Below are positions 51,451 through 60,101 of a stretch of 64,000 bases of DNA, piece after piece (position 1 is the stretch's first letter; each line of letters starts with the position of its first letter). Position numbers and translations under genes: made by a program. Location: contig JACNKQ010000043.1 in NCBI GenBank assembly GCA_014381945.1, forward strand, positions 1 to 64,000, read 5' to 3'. The stretch is from Actinomycetota bacterium (GTDB lineage: Bacteria; Actinomycetota; Acidimicrobiia; Acidimicrobiales; MedAcidi-G1). The notes under the pieces were generated by a model. It searched no databases, was not told the DNA's origin, and saw only the letters and a list, made by a program, of their open reading frames with translations.

Positions 51451-52647
51451 GTGCGACTGACTTTCGACGATGCGACCGAGGCCTTCCGCTCCGAGTTCGT
51501 CGCATGGCTGGACACAAACCTCCCCGATCCGACGACGACGGCGGTTCGGCCCAACTCGAGCGCCGACGTCCCGCAGTGGTCCCGGGACTTCCAAAGGCGG
51601 ATGTTCGACGACGGTTGGCTGGTTCCCGGCTACCCGCCCGAATACGGGGGACGCGACGCGGGCCTGTTCGAGCAGATGGTGTACTTCGAGGAACTGGCCG
51701 ACCGCCACATCAGCCGCAGCCTCAACCCGCAGGGCCTCGGCATCGTGGCCTCGTCGATCATCGAGTTCGGCAACGACGAGCAGCGACGCGACTACGCCGT
51801 CCCGATCCTGCGTGCGGAGATCACCGCTGCGCTCGGCATGAGCGAGCCGGGCGCCGGCAGCGACCTGGCCGGCCTCACCACGAGGGCCATGCCCGACGGC
51901 GACCACTTCGTGGTCAACGGCCAGAAGGTCTGGACCTCTGGCGCCCACGACGCCGATGTGCTTCTTGCGTTCGTCCGTACGGACCCCGATGTCCCCAAGC
52001 ACCGGGGCATCTCGGCGCTGATCATCGACACCGACACGCCGGGCCTCGAGCGCCGGCCGTTCCCCGACCTGATGGGCCCCGACCACCTCGACTTCAACGA
52101 GGTGTTCTTCGATGACGTGGTCGTCCCACGCCGGAACCTGGTCGGCGACCTGAACGACGGCTGGCGGATCTGCACCGGGGCCCTGGCCCACGAGCGGGCG
52201 ATGCTCTGGGTGCTGTGGTCCGAGGGCCTCGACACCTCGCTCGCCGACCTCGTGCGCCGTGTGGCCGACACGCCCCTGGCGCAGGACGATGCCTTCCTCG
52301 ATCGCCTCGGCTCGTTGCTGATGGACGCCGAGTCGCTGCGCCTCCTCGGCCACCGGGGCCTGGCGCGCCAGCAGCGCGGCCTCGTGGCCGCCGAGCAGTC
52401 GCTGCTCAAGCTGATGGGCTCGGAGGGCCAGCGGGATGTCGCCCTCCTCGCCCTCGACGCACTCGGAGCCGACGCCATCGACCAGCGGGAGGGCACCTCG
52501 TCCTTCCAACCCTGGGGGGCCAACCGGGGCGACGCCAGTTGGTTCGACCGCTATCTCAACTCGTTCGCCGGCACGATCTCCGGCGGGACCAGCGAGATCC
52601 AGCGCAACATCATCGCCGAGCGCGTCCTCGGCCTCCCGAGGGGCTGA
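51451..52647 (+). CDS. acyl-CoA dehydrogenase
   Basis: ACAD of 398 residues, with ALGMSEPGAGSDLAGL and NGQKVWTSGAHDADV in the FAD/substrate domain and the C-terminal ISGGTSEIQRNIIAERVLGL. This ending (GGTSEIQ with no Glu before the two Gly) belongs to the FadE-type enzymes that often form heteromers with a partner ACAD encoded next door, as in actinobacterial sterol side-chain degradation. GTG start 51451 with AGGGAA upstream. Followed by a second ACAD gene at 52691, fitting an alpha2beta2 enzyme. Substrate not visible. Confidence 0.9.
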   Translation: MRLTFDDATEAFRSEFVAWLDTNLPDPTTTAVRPNSSADVPQWSRDFQRRMFDDGWLVPGYPPEYGGRDAGLFEQMVYFEELADRHISRSLNPQGLGIVASSIIEFGNDEQRRDYAVPILRAEITAALGMSEPGAGSDLAGLTTRAMPDGDHFVVNGQKVWTSGAHDADVLLAFVRTDPDVPKHRGISALIIDTDTPGLERRPFPDLMGPDHLDFNEVFFDDVVVPRRNLVGDLNDGWRICTGALAHERAMLWVLWSEGLDTSLADLVRRVADTPLAQDDAFLDRLGSLLMDAESLRLLGHRGLARQQRGLVAAEQSLLKLMGSEGQRDVALLALDALGADAIDQREGTSSFQPWGANRGDASWFDRYLNSFAGTISGGTSEIQRNIIAERVLGLPRG

Positions 52648-52701
52648 GACGCATGGACTTCGAACGCACACGGGACCGGGGCTGAGACGCATGGACTTCG
52701 A
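52640..52701. repeat. 24-bp direct repeat at the junction of two acyl-CoA dehydrogenase genes
   Basis: GGGGCTGAGACGCATGGACT plus TCGA occurs at 52640-52663 and again at 52678-52701, 38 bp apart. Each copy contains a TGA stop and an ATG. The first ATG (52653) opens only a ten-codon frame ending at 52685; the second (52691) is the true start of the next gene. A local duplication explains it. Confidence 0.9.
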
Positions 52702-53815
52702 GTTCGACGACGACCAGCGGGAGTTGCAGCGGTCCGTCAGGGAGGTGCTCGACAACGAGTGCCCGCCGTCCTATGTGCGGCGGATCGTCGAGGACGGTCA
52801 CGATCCGGCCGACCTCTGGGCCACGCTCACCTCACTCGACTGGCCGGCCCTCGCACTCGACCCTGAGGTCGGAGGCCTGGGCATGACCTGGGTCGAACAG
52901 GCGATCGTCCTGGAGGCGTCGGGCCATGCCGCTGCGCCGGGGCCGTTCCTCGCAACCACCACACAGTTCGCACCGGCGATCCGCGAGGTCGGTTCGGCCG
53001 ACGAACGGTTGCGGTTCCTCGGTCCCGTGGCAAGCGGCGAGCGCACGGGAACGCTCGCCGTCGACGAAGGGTCGGGCACCTGGGACCCTGCCGACGTCGA
53101 GGCGACGGCGACGGCCGACGGAGGTGGCTGGGTCCTGACCGGCACCAAGGACTTCGTAGTCGACGGCGACACTGCCGACGAGGTTGCGATCGCCCTGCGC
53201 GTCGGCGACGAGTTGCGCCTGGCCGTCGTGCCCGGGACGGATCTGGATGCCGAACCACTGGACCCCGTCGACCCCACCACCAGGCATGCCCGAATCCATC
53301 TCGGCGGCGTGCGTATCGACGGCGACCGACTGCTGGGCACAGGTGACGCGACCGTGGCGATCCGCCGCTCCCTCGAGGAGGCCGCCACCGCAGTGGCGCT
53401 CACCACGGTCGGCGCCTGCCAGCACATCCTCGACCTGGACCTCGAGCACGTGAATGAACGCCACCAGTTCGGGGTGCCGATCGGTTCGTTCCAGGCCGTG
53501 AAGCACAAGTTGGCCGACATGTACCGGGATATCGAACGGGCCCGGGCGCTCGGCTACTTCGCCGCACTCTGCCTGGCCGGGGACGACCCCCGCCGGGAAC
53601 GGGCCGCCTCAATGGCAAAGGCCTCCGCCGGTGAGTGCCAGCGGCGCGTCGTGCAGGACGGGCTGCAGTTGTTCGGCGGGATCGGCTACACGTGGGAGCA
53701 CGACCTCCACCTGTTCCTGCGCCGCGCCAAGGTCGGCGACCTCCACTTCGGCACAGCGTCACACCACCGCCGTCTCGTAGCCCGCCTGACCCTGGACAGC
53801 GCCTACCCCGTGTAG
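52691..53815 (+). CDS. acyl-CoA dehydrogenase, second subunit of a probable heteromer
   Basis: Divergent ACAD of 374 residues starting MDFEFDDDQRELQRSVREVL. The middle domain lacks the usual SEPGAGSD motif (here LAVDEGSGTWDPADV) while the C-terminal FAD region is kept (ERHQFGVPIGSFQAVKHKLA, QLFGGIGYTWEHDLHLFLRR). The canonical catalytic-Glu context YEGT is absent. Such pairs of a complete and a divergent ACAD form heteromers in actinobacterial steroid and terpenoid catabolism; the pairing here is inferred from adjacency. Confidence 0.9.
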   Translation: MDFEFDDDQRELQRSVREVLDNECPPSYVRRIVEDGHDPADLWATLTSLDWPALALDPEVGGLGMTWVEQAIVLEASGHAAAPGPFLATTTQFAPAIREVGSADERLRFLGPVASGERTGTLAVDEGSGTWDPADVEATATADGGGWVLTGTKDFVVDGDTADEVAIALRVGDELRLAVVPGTDLDAEPLDPVDPTTRHARIHLGGVRIDGDRLLGTGDATVAIRRSLEEAATAVALTTVGACQHILDLDLEHVNERHQFGVPIGSFQAVKHKLADMYRDIERARALGYFAALCLAGDDPRRERAASMAKASAGECQRRVVQDGLQLFGGIGYTWEHDLHLFLRRAKVGDLHFGTASHHRRLVARLTLDSAYPV

Positions 53816-53819
53816 GCGA

Positions 53820-54998
53820 CTACGGCTGCGCGTCGAACACCACCGGCAGCGTCGCCGGGCCGCGGAAGGCGTAGCCCGAGACCTCCGGGACGGGCGCATC
53901 CTCGTCCAGTCGGACTCCCGGCAGCATGTCCAGCACCGCAGCCAGCCCAACCTCCATCTCGAGGCGGGCCAGGTGCATCCCCAGGCACAGGTGGGGCCCG
54001 CCGCCGAAGCCCATGTGTGCCCCCGACTCCCTGTCGAGGTCGAAGGCGTCGGGATCCGGCCACCGGTCGGGATCCCGCCCGGCCGAGCCGTTGAGCACCG
54101 TCACGGGTGACCCGGCCGGGATCGGGCATCCGGCCACCTCGGTGTCCACCGTGGTCCGGCGCATGATCATCGTGATGGAGGTCTCCCAGCGGATGGTCTC
54201 CTCCACGAGCCGTGGGATCAGGCTGCGGTCCTCCTCCACCCGCCGGCGGACGTGCGGCAGGGTCAACAGGGCGACCAGCGCATTGCCGAGCGCCCGGTAG
54301 GTGGTCTCCGCCCCGGCGGGCAGCAGGAGCCGCAGGAAGCCGAAGAGCCGTTCCTCGGAGAGGCGCTCACCGTCCACCTCGACGTTCACCAGTTCGGAGA
54401 GCAGGTCGCCGGTCGGTTCCGAACGCCTGGCCTCTACCAGCGGCGCCAGGTACCCGGACATCGCCGCCGAGGCCGCCATGCCCGCCTCCGGGTCCAGCGG
54501 CCCGTGGTTGATCTGCTCGGCCCAGGTCGTGAACTGCTCGTGGTCCTCGAGTGGAACGCCCACGATCCCGCAGATCACCTGCACCGGATAGTGGACGGTG
54601 AAGTCGGCCACGAGGTCCGCCCGGCCGGCCGGCTGCACCGCCCCGAGGAGTCGGCCGACGATCGGCTCGATCAACTCGGTGCGCCACCGGTCCAGGTTCG
54701 ACCGGCGGAAGGCCGGCGCCACCAGGTTGCGGTAGTGGCGGTGCTCCTCGCCGTCGAGCGCCAGGATGAGGTCGCCCATGAAGGGACCCATGAAGTCGCC
54801 GTTTATGGTCGACGAAAAGGTCCGCCAGTCCCGCAGGACGGCTGCAGCGGCCTCGTGGCCCAGGACGTGGAACGAGCCGGAGTCCTCCCATGGCTGCGGC
54901 TCGACGGGCACCACCGGGCACTCGGCGCGGGCCTCCGACCACATCGCATGGGGCTGGGCGGTCTCCCACTCGTCTATCTCCGGTAGCCGGTAGTCCAC
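53820..54998 (-). CDS. cytochrome P450
   Basis: P450 of 392 residues: I-helix AGAETT, ExxR in ETIRWETS, heme ligand region FGGGPHLCLGMHLARLE. GTG 54998 has GAGAGG just upstream; upstream in-frame codons have no P450 similarity. Convergent with the acyl-CoA dehydrogenase (4 bp between stops) and divergent from the SDR at 55129. The 130-bp gap to the SDR should hold both promoters. Substrate unknown. Confidence 0.93.
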   Translation of the reverse strand: MDYRLPEIDEWETAQPHAMWSEARAECPVVPVEPQPWEDSGSFHVLGHEAAAAVLRDWRTFSSTINGDFMGPFMGDLILALDGEEHRHYRNLVAPAFRRSNLDRWRTELIEPIVGRLLGAVQPAGRADLVADFTVHYPVQVICGIVGVPLEDHEQFTTWAEQINHGPLDPEAGMAASAAMSGYLAPLVEARRSEPTGDLLSELVNVEVDGERLSEERLFGFLRLLLPAGAETTYRALGNALVALLTLPHVRRRVEEDRSLIPRLVEETIRWETSITMIMRRTTVDTEVAGCPIPAGSPVTVLNGSAGRDPDRWPDPDAFDLDRESGAHMGFGGGPHLCLGMHLARLEMEVGLAAVLDMLPGVRLDEDAPVPEVSGYAFRGPATLPVVFDAQP

Positions 54999-55128
54999 GA
55001 TCCCTCTCTTCTCCCTGTTCTCTTCCAGCTTCTCGCCGGCCGGCCCGTCTCGCCGACCGGCCCGTCTGGCTGTCCGCCACAGGCCCCGGTCTACCATCGA
55101 TGCACACCAGGACAGAAAGGGAACCAAC

Positions 55129-55947
55129 ATGGAGGACGTGCTCCGGTACGAGGGAACCCGGGCCGTCGTGACCGGCGCCGCATCAGGAATGGGTGCCGCC
55201 ACGGCGACGATCCTGACCGAACTCGGCGCCGAGGTCCACGGTCTCGACATCCAGCCCTGCGATGGAGCCGTCCACGCCTCGCACCTCGTCGACCTGTCGG
55301 ACACCGGGCAGATCGACGCTGCAGTCGAGGCCATCGGTGGGCCGATCGACAGCCTGTTCAACTGTGCCGGCCTGCCGACCACAGCACCCGACCTTGCCGT
55401 GATGCTCGTCAACTTCGCCGGCCATCGCCACCTCACCGAGGCGGTCATCCCGCTTATGTCCGACGGTGCCGGAATCGCCTTCATCTCGTCGGTCGCCGGC
55501 ATGGGCTGGGTGGCCAACGCTGCAAGGAACCTGGAGCTCGTCTCGACCCCCGACTTCGACGCCGCCAGGGCATGGTGCGAAGAGCACCCCGAGGCCATCG
55601 GCGGCATGGGCTACCCCGCCTCGAAGGAGGCCATCAACGCCTACGTGGCGTACCGCGGCTTCCAGTTGGCACCGTCGGGGATACGGCTCAACAGCCTCAA
55701 CCCGGGCCCGACCGACACGCCGATGATGCCGTCGTTCATCGAACAGCAGGGCCAGGAGTTCTTCGACAACTTCCCGAAGCCGGTCGGCCGCAACTCCCGA
55801 CCCGACGAACAGGCGTGGGCGCTGTTGCTCCTCAACAGCCCCCGCAACAGCTATACGACCGCCACGTCACACTTCGCCGACGGCGGGTTCACCGGCGGCC
55901 TGTTCACCGGCGGCATAGACATGGCCGTCCTGATGCCGCCCGAGTAG
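55129..55947 (+). CDS. short-chain dehydrogenase/reductase
   Basis: SDR of 272 residues: cofactor motif TGAASGMGAATA, NCAGLPT in place of NNAG, Ser in ISSVAGMGW and Tyr-Lys in GYPASKEAINAYVA. There is an insertion of about 30 residues between Ser and Tyr, as in the 3-alpha-hydroxysteroid-dehydrogenase-like subgroup. Oxidises or reduces a hydroxyl group, NAD(P)-dependent; substrate unknown. Convergent with the CoA-transferase gene, 13 bp apart. Confidence 0.9.
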   Translation: MEDVLRYEGTRAVVTGAASGMGAATATILTELGAEVHGLDIQPCDGAVHASHLVDLSDTGQIDAAVEAIGGPIDSLFNCAGLPTTAPDLAVMLVNFAGHRHLTEAVIPLMSDGAGIAFISSVAGMGWVANAARNLELVSTPDFDAARAWCEEHPEAIGGMGYPASKEAINAYVAYRGFQLAPSGIRLNSLNPGPTDTPMMPSFIEQQGQEFFDNFPKPVGRNSRPDEQAWALLLLNSPRNSYTTATSHFADGGFTGGLFTGGIDMAVLMPPE

Positions 55948-55960
55948 CAGCGCCAACCCT

Positions 55961-57181
55961 CTACAGGATCGCTCCGCTCTCCTTCATCGCCGCTATCTCG
56001 TCCCAGCCCATACCCAGGTCGAGGAGCACCACCTCGGTGTGCTCACCGTGCTCAGGGCCGCGTTCCACGGTTACAGGAACCTCGTCGAATGTGGCAGGGC
56101 TGGCCACCAGTTGGACCTCGTCGCCGTTGCCGGCGGTCATCGTCGGGAGGTAGCCGTTGGCGATCACCTGGGGGTCGTCGTAGAGCTCGATAAGGGACTG
56201 GAACGGCGCCCACACGCCGGTGAAGTCGTCGAGCGCCTCCTTCCAGTGAGACAGTGGCTGCGACCCGAACGCCTCGTCCATGATGGCGATGCACTCGGTG
56301 CAGTGCTCGGCCCGCGAGGCGGCGTCGGCGAACCGGGGGTCGGTCACCAGGTCAGGGCGTTCGAGGCGTTCCGCCAGGTCGGCCCAGAACTTGTCGGGCT
56401 GCAGGAGGATGAGCGTGATGAAGCGGTCGTCCGAGGTGCGGTAGGCGTTGACCCCGGGGTTGGCGGCCGTGGTGCGGTCCCTGGGCGGGAAGCTCCCGAG
56501 TCCGAACAGCTTTGCGGCTACGACCAGCGGGGAAGCCTGCCACATGGCGGTGGCCAGCAGCGAGACGTCGACGATGCTCGGCTCGCCGGTGCGTTCGCGT
56601 TTGGCAATGGCTGCAGCGATGGCGCCGGCGGTTGCGAGCCCGCCCATCACGTCGCCGAACGCCGGGGCCGGCTGCCCCTGCGGCCAGCCGTCTGCATCGC
56701 CCGGGAACAGCCCGGCGACGCCGCCCCTGGCCCAGAAGCTGGCACCGTCGTAGCCGCCCTTGTGGGCCTCGGGGCCGTGCACCCCCTGGCCGGTGCCGCG
56801 GGCCACGATGATCGACGGGTTGCGGGCCCGCAGGTCCTCGACCTCGATCCCCAGCTTGGTCCGGACGTGTGGCAGTGCGTTGGTCAGGAAGACGTCGGCG
56901 GTCTCGACGAGCCTCATCATGGCCTCGTGCCCGTCGGGATGGCTCAGGTCAATGCCGATCGACTTCTTGCCCCGGTTGGGCTGCTCCATCATGAAGTTGA
57001 CGCCGCCCGCCATGCCCGGCATGAGGCCCGATGTGATCAACCCCCGCTGCGGGTCGCCGGTCACCGGATGCTCGACCTTGAGCACCTCGGCCCCCCAGTC
57101 CACCAGGACCGCTCCCCCGGCGGGGACAAAGGTCCAACTTGCGAATTCGACTACCCGGATGCCGTCCAGTGGTCCTGACAT
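55961..57181 (-). CDS. class III CoA transferase (CaiB/BaiF family)
   Basis: Family III CoA transferase of 406 residues. N-terminal GPLDGIRVVEFASWTFVPAG, then WGAEVLKVEHPVTGDPQRG, NRGKKSIGIDLSHPDG and ADVFLTNALPHVRTKLGI. The catalytic Asp usually follows about residue 165-175, in GYDGASFWARGG (Asp in YDG). A family-wide similarity to CaiB exists, but at 39 kb from the carnitine operon it more probably serves the P450/ACAD pathway. GGAGG precedes ATG 57181. It transfers CoA between an acyl-CoA donor and a carboxylic acid. Confidence 0.9.
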   Translation of the reverse strand: MSGPLDGIRVVEFASWTFVPAGGAVLVDWGAEVLKVEHPVTGDPQRGLITSGLMPGMAGGVNFMMEQPNRGKKSIGIDLSHPDGHEAMMRLVETADVFLTNALPHVRTKLGIEVEDLRARNPSIIVARGTGQGVHGPEAHKGGYDGASFWARGGVAGLFPGDADGWPQGQPAPAFGDVMGGLATAGAIAAAIAKRERTGEPSIVDVSLLATAMWQASPLVVAAKLFGLGSFPPRDRTTAANPGVNAYRTSDDRFITLILLQPDKFWADLAERLERPDLVTDPRFADAASRAEHCTECIAIMDEAFGSQPLSHWKEALDDFTGVWAPFQSLIELYDDPQVIANGYLPTMTAGNGDEVQLVASPATFDEVPVTVERGPEHGEHTEVVLLDLGMGWDEIAAMKESGAIL

Positions 57182-57206
57182 CTGACTGCCTCCTCGGTCG
57201 CCCCGC

Positions 57207-58670
57207 TCAGGCCACAGGCCAGGCGACGGTCTTGGTCTCGGTGTAGATCTCAAGCCCCTCGATCCCGCACTGGCGACCCAGCCCGGAACCCTTGTAGCCG
57301 CCGAACGGGGCGTCGGCGCCGTACCAGACGCCGTTGTTGATGCCCAGCGTGCCGGTGCGGATTCGCCGAGCCACGCCCTTTGCACGGTCGAGGTCCGCCG
57401 AGTGGATCATGCCGCTCAGGCCATAGTCGGAGTCGTTGGCGATCTGCACGGCATCGTCGTCGTCGTCGAACGGGATCATCACCAGCACCGGCCCGAAGAC
57501 CTCCTCCCGGGCGATCGCCATCGAGTTGTCGACATCGGCGAACAGCGTCGGCTCCACGTACCAGCCCCGGTCGAGGTGTGACGGCCGGCCGCCACCGATG
57601 ACCAGGCGGGCGCCCTCGTCGACACCCCCTGCGAGGTACCCGAGGACGCGTTCCTGCTGGCGCCTCGAAATCTGTGGCCCCTGGAGGTTGGCGGCATCCA
57701 TCGGGTCCCCATACGACCAGCCCTCGAACCCCGCACGGACGACCTCGAGCGCCTCGTCGTACCGGGAGCGAGGGACGAGCATCCGGGTCGGTATTGCGCA
57801 CCCCTGTCCGGCGTGCATGCAGCACATCACCGCCCCCGGCAACGCCGTCGCCAGGTCGGCGTCGTCGAGCACGAGGTTCACCGACTTTCCGCCCAGTTCC
57901 AGGAACACGGACTTGAGCGAGGCCGACGCCGCCTCCATTATCCGCCTCCCTGTCACCGTCGATCCGGTGAAGGCCACCATGTCGACATCAGGGGAGGTGC
58001 TGAGCACCTCGCCCACCAGATGGTCCGAGGACGTCACGACGTTGAGCACTCCCGGGGGGATGTCGGTCTTCTCAGCCACCAGGCGGGCCAGGCGGGTGGC
58101 GTTCCAGGGGGTGTCGGGGGCCGGCTTGAGGACGCACGTGTTCCCCATCGCCAGCACGGGGCCGATCTTGTTCAGGATGATCTCCATTGGGAAGTTCCAC
58201 GGAACGATCACCCCGACCACTCCCACGGGCTCCTTCCACACCTCCCGCTCAGACTCGTAGCCGACGCCGAATGCGTCCTTGGGCGGAAGCGTCCGGGACC
58301 AGGGGAACCCGTCGATCATCTCCCGGGGCCAGCGCAACGCCTCACGCAACGGGGCGTCGAGCTGCGGCCCGTAGGTGAGCAGCAGCGGGCAGCCCACCTC
58401 GGCGACCAGTTCCTGGCGGTATTCCTCCTGCTCGGACTCGATGGCGGCCTGGAGCTGGTCGAGGCACGCCTTGCGCAGATCCCGATCCGTCGCCCAGCCG
58501 GTTACGTCGAATGCCCGACGGGCGGCAGCGACCGCCCGGCCCATGTCCGACGCGGACCCGTCGGCGACCGGTCCGAGGACCTCCTCGGTGGCCGGGTTCA
58601 CGTTGTCGAACGTGGCACCCCCCTCTGCCTCGATGAGCTCGCCGTCGACGAGCATGCGCAGGTCTCCCAT
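57207..58670 (-). CDS. NAD(P)-dependent aldehyde dehydrogenase
   Basis: ALDH superfamily, 487 residues. Cofactor loop PWNFPMEIILNKIGPVLAMG, GSTVTGRRI, general base Glu in FLELGGKSVNLV, nucleophile Cys in GQGCAIPTR, and EEVFGPVLVMIPFD near the end. It oxidises an aldehyde, perhaps formed by the P450s, to an acid. It lies between the P450 and CoA transferase genes on the same strand, with short gaps of 17 and 25 bp, consistent with an alcohol-aldehyde-acid-CoA sequence. Confidence 0.94.
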   Translation of the reverse strand: MGDLRMLVDGELIEAEGGATFDNVNPATEEVLGPVADGSASDMGRAVAAARRAFDVTGWATDRDLRKACLDQLQAAIESEQEEYRQELVAEVGCPLLLTYGPQLDAPLREALRWPREMIDGFPWSRTLPPKDAFGVGYESEREVWKEPVGVVGVIVPWNFPMEIILNKIGPVLAMGNTCVLKPAPDTPWNATRLARLVAEKTDIPPGVLNVVTSSDHLVGEVLSTSPDVDMVAFTGSTVTGRRIMEAASASLKSVFLELGGKSVNLVLDDADLATALPGAVMCCMHAGQGCAIPTRMLVPRSRYDEALEVVRAGFEGWSYGDPMDAANLQGPQISRRQQERVLGYLAGGVDEGARLVIGGGRPSHLDRGWYVEPTLFADVDNSMAIAREEVFGPVLVMIPFDDDDDAVQIANDSDYGLSGMIHSADLDRAKGVARRIRTGTLGINNGVWYGADAPFGGYKGSGLGRQCGIEGLEIYTETKTVAWPVA

Positions 58671-58687
58671 AGCCAGTTCCCTCCCCA

Positions 58688-59890
58688 CTACCAGACGAGC
58701 GGCAGGTCGTCGACCTGCCGGAGATTCGGCGAATACAACAGTTCGGCTCCGTCGGCCAGCCGATAGTCGGGGATCCTGGCATGCCACTCCTCGAGGGTCA
58801 CCCGCAGCTCCATCCGGGCCAGGTGGGACCCGAGGCAGCGGTGGACGCCACCGCCGAACGCCAGGTGCTTGTTGGCAGCCCGGTCGAAGTCGACCTCGTC
58901 GACGTCCTCCCACGCCGCCTCATCGGTGTTGGCCGATCCGATCATCACCGAGACGAGCGTTCCTGCGGCGATCGGGCAGCCCGAGAGCTCGGTGTCGCTG
59001 GTCGTGATCCTCGCCACCGAGGTCACCGGTGTCTCCCAGCGCAGCATCTCCTCGACGGCGTGCGGGATGGTCGTCGGGTCGTCGACCAGGCGCTGCCTCT
59101 CTGCGGGGTGCTGGGCCAGGCGCGCCAGCATGCAGTCGAGCGAGGCCGTCACGGTGTCGAGCCCGGCGAGGAAGAACAGGTAGCAGATGTCGATGACGTC
59201 CTCGGGGGTGAGCCGTTCGCCGTCGACCTCGGCGTCGAGGAACGCCGAGATGAAGTCGTCGCGGCGCTCATCGAGGCGGGCGTCGACCACGTCCTGGAGG
59301 ACCGCGTAGATCTGCGAACCGGTGGCGGCGACCATCTCCAGACGATCCTCCCGGGACGAGGCGGGTGGTCGGATGATGCCGTCCTTGAGGGCGATGAACT
59401 CGGCGGCACGGTCGACCGGTAGGCCGAGCAGTTCGAGGAACACGGTCGAAGGCAGCGGCTCGGCAACGGCCGAATGGAAGTTGCAGCCCCCGTCGTCGGC
59501 CACGGCATCGATGAGGCCCGAGACAAGGACGCGTGTCCGCTCCTCGAGCGGGGCGATTCGGCGCGGGGCGAACAGGGGGTCGAGGAGCCTGCGGAACCTG
59601 GAGTGGTCGGGCGGATCGATCTGGAGCGGGATCAGCGGACGAATCTGGCCGATCTGAACCGCATCGGCCCCCGACGAGAACACCTCCGGGTTGCGCAGCA
59701 CGGTGACCACATCCTCATGGCGGCTTACGAGGGTCGCTGAAACCGGGCCCATGTCGACCGCCATCACCGGGGCGCTGTCGCGCAGCATCCGGTACATGCC
59801 CTGGGGTGCCGCCAGCATCTCCGGGTCGTCGAACCCGAGTGGGCTCCCGTCAGAGCCGCCGGCGTCCACGGGGTCTGCGGGATCACCCAT
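58688..59890 (-). CDS. cytochrome P450
   Basis: P450 of 400 residues: I-helix AGLDTV, ExxR in EEMLRWETPVTSVAR, heme ligand region FGGGVHRCLGSHLARME. ATG 59890 overlaps the stop of the ferredoxin gene, so the two are co-translated; this makes the ferredoxin its most likely redox partner. With the aldehyde dehydrogenase and CoA transferase downstream it fits a terminal or allylic hydroxylation. Substrate unknown. Confidence 0.94.
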   Translation of the reverse strand: MGDPADPVDAGGSDGSPLGFDDPEMLAAPQGMYRMLRDSAPVMAVDMGPVSATLVSRHEDVVTVLRNPEVFSSGADAVQIGQIRPLIPLQIDPPDHSRFRRLLDPLFAPRRIAPLEERTRVLVSGLIDAVADDGGCNFHSAVAEPLPSTVFLELLGLPVDRAAEFIALKDGIIRPPASSREDRLEMVAATGSQIYAVLQDVVDARLDERRDDFISAFLDAEVDGERLTPEDVIDICYLFFLAGLDTVTASLDCMLARLAQHPAERQRLVDDPTTIPHAVEEMLRWETPVTSVARITTSDTELSGCPIAAGTLVSVMIGSANTDEAAWEDVDEVDFDRAANKHLAFGGGVHRCLGSHLARMELRVTLEEWHARIPDYRLADGAELLYSPNLRQVDDLPLVW

Positions 59891-60092
59891 CGGTGTCCAC
59901 GCCTGTGCCGACCGTGATCGCATCCTCGGGGCAGTTGGCGGACCCACGTTGCGCCTGCTCCAGCAGATCGGCAGGCACCTCGGTCAACTCGGTTGTGCAG
60001 TAGCCGTCGTCATCGGGCTCGAACACCTCCGGAGACAGCACGTAACAGCGGCCGTGGCCGGTACAGCGGGAACGATCCACGATCACCTGCAC
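59883..60092 (-). CDS. P450-type ferredoxin (3Fe-4S)
   Basis: 69-residue ferredoxin starting (GTG) QVIVDRSRCTGHGRCYVLSP. Cluster ligands are in CTGHGRC (with a Gly/His in place of the second Cys of a 4Fe-4S set, so a 3Fe-4S cluster is likely) and CPEDAI near the end. Overlaps the P450 gene by 8 nt. It delivers electrons from a ferredoxin reductase, not encoded here, to the P450. The only ferredoxin gene in the window, so it may serve the other three P450s too. Confidence 0.92.
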   Translation of the reverse strand: MQVIVDRSRCTGHGRCYVLSPEVFEPDDDGYCTTELTEVPADLLEQAQRGSANCPEDAITVGTGVDTDG

Positions 60093-60101
60093 GGCGGACG
60101 A

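Noticed and set aside
52653-52685. Ten-codon frame between the acyl-CoA dehydrogenase genes as a leader peptide
   Set aside because: It is explained by the 38-bp duplication of the next gene's start; no attenuator-like feature follows.
55961-57181. CaiB as part of the carnitine operon
   Set aside because: The protein is in the CaiB/BaiF superfamily, but it is 39 kb away and lies among aldehyde dehydrogenase and P450 genes; the family covers many substrates.
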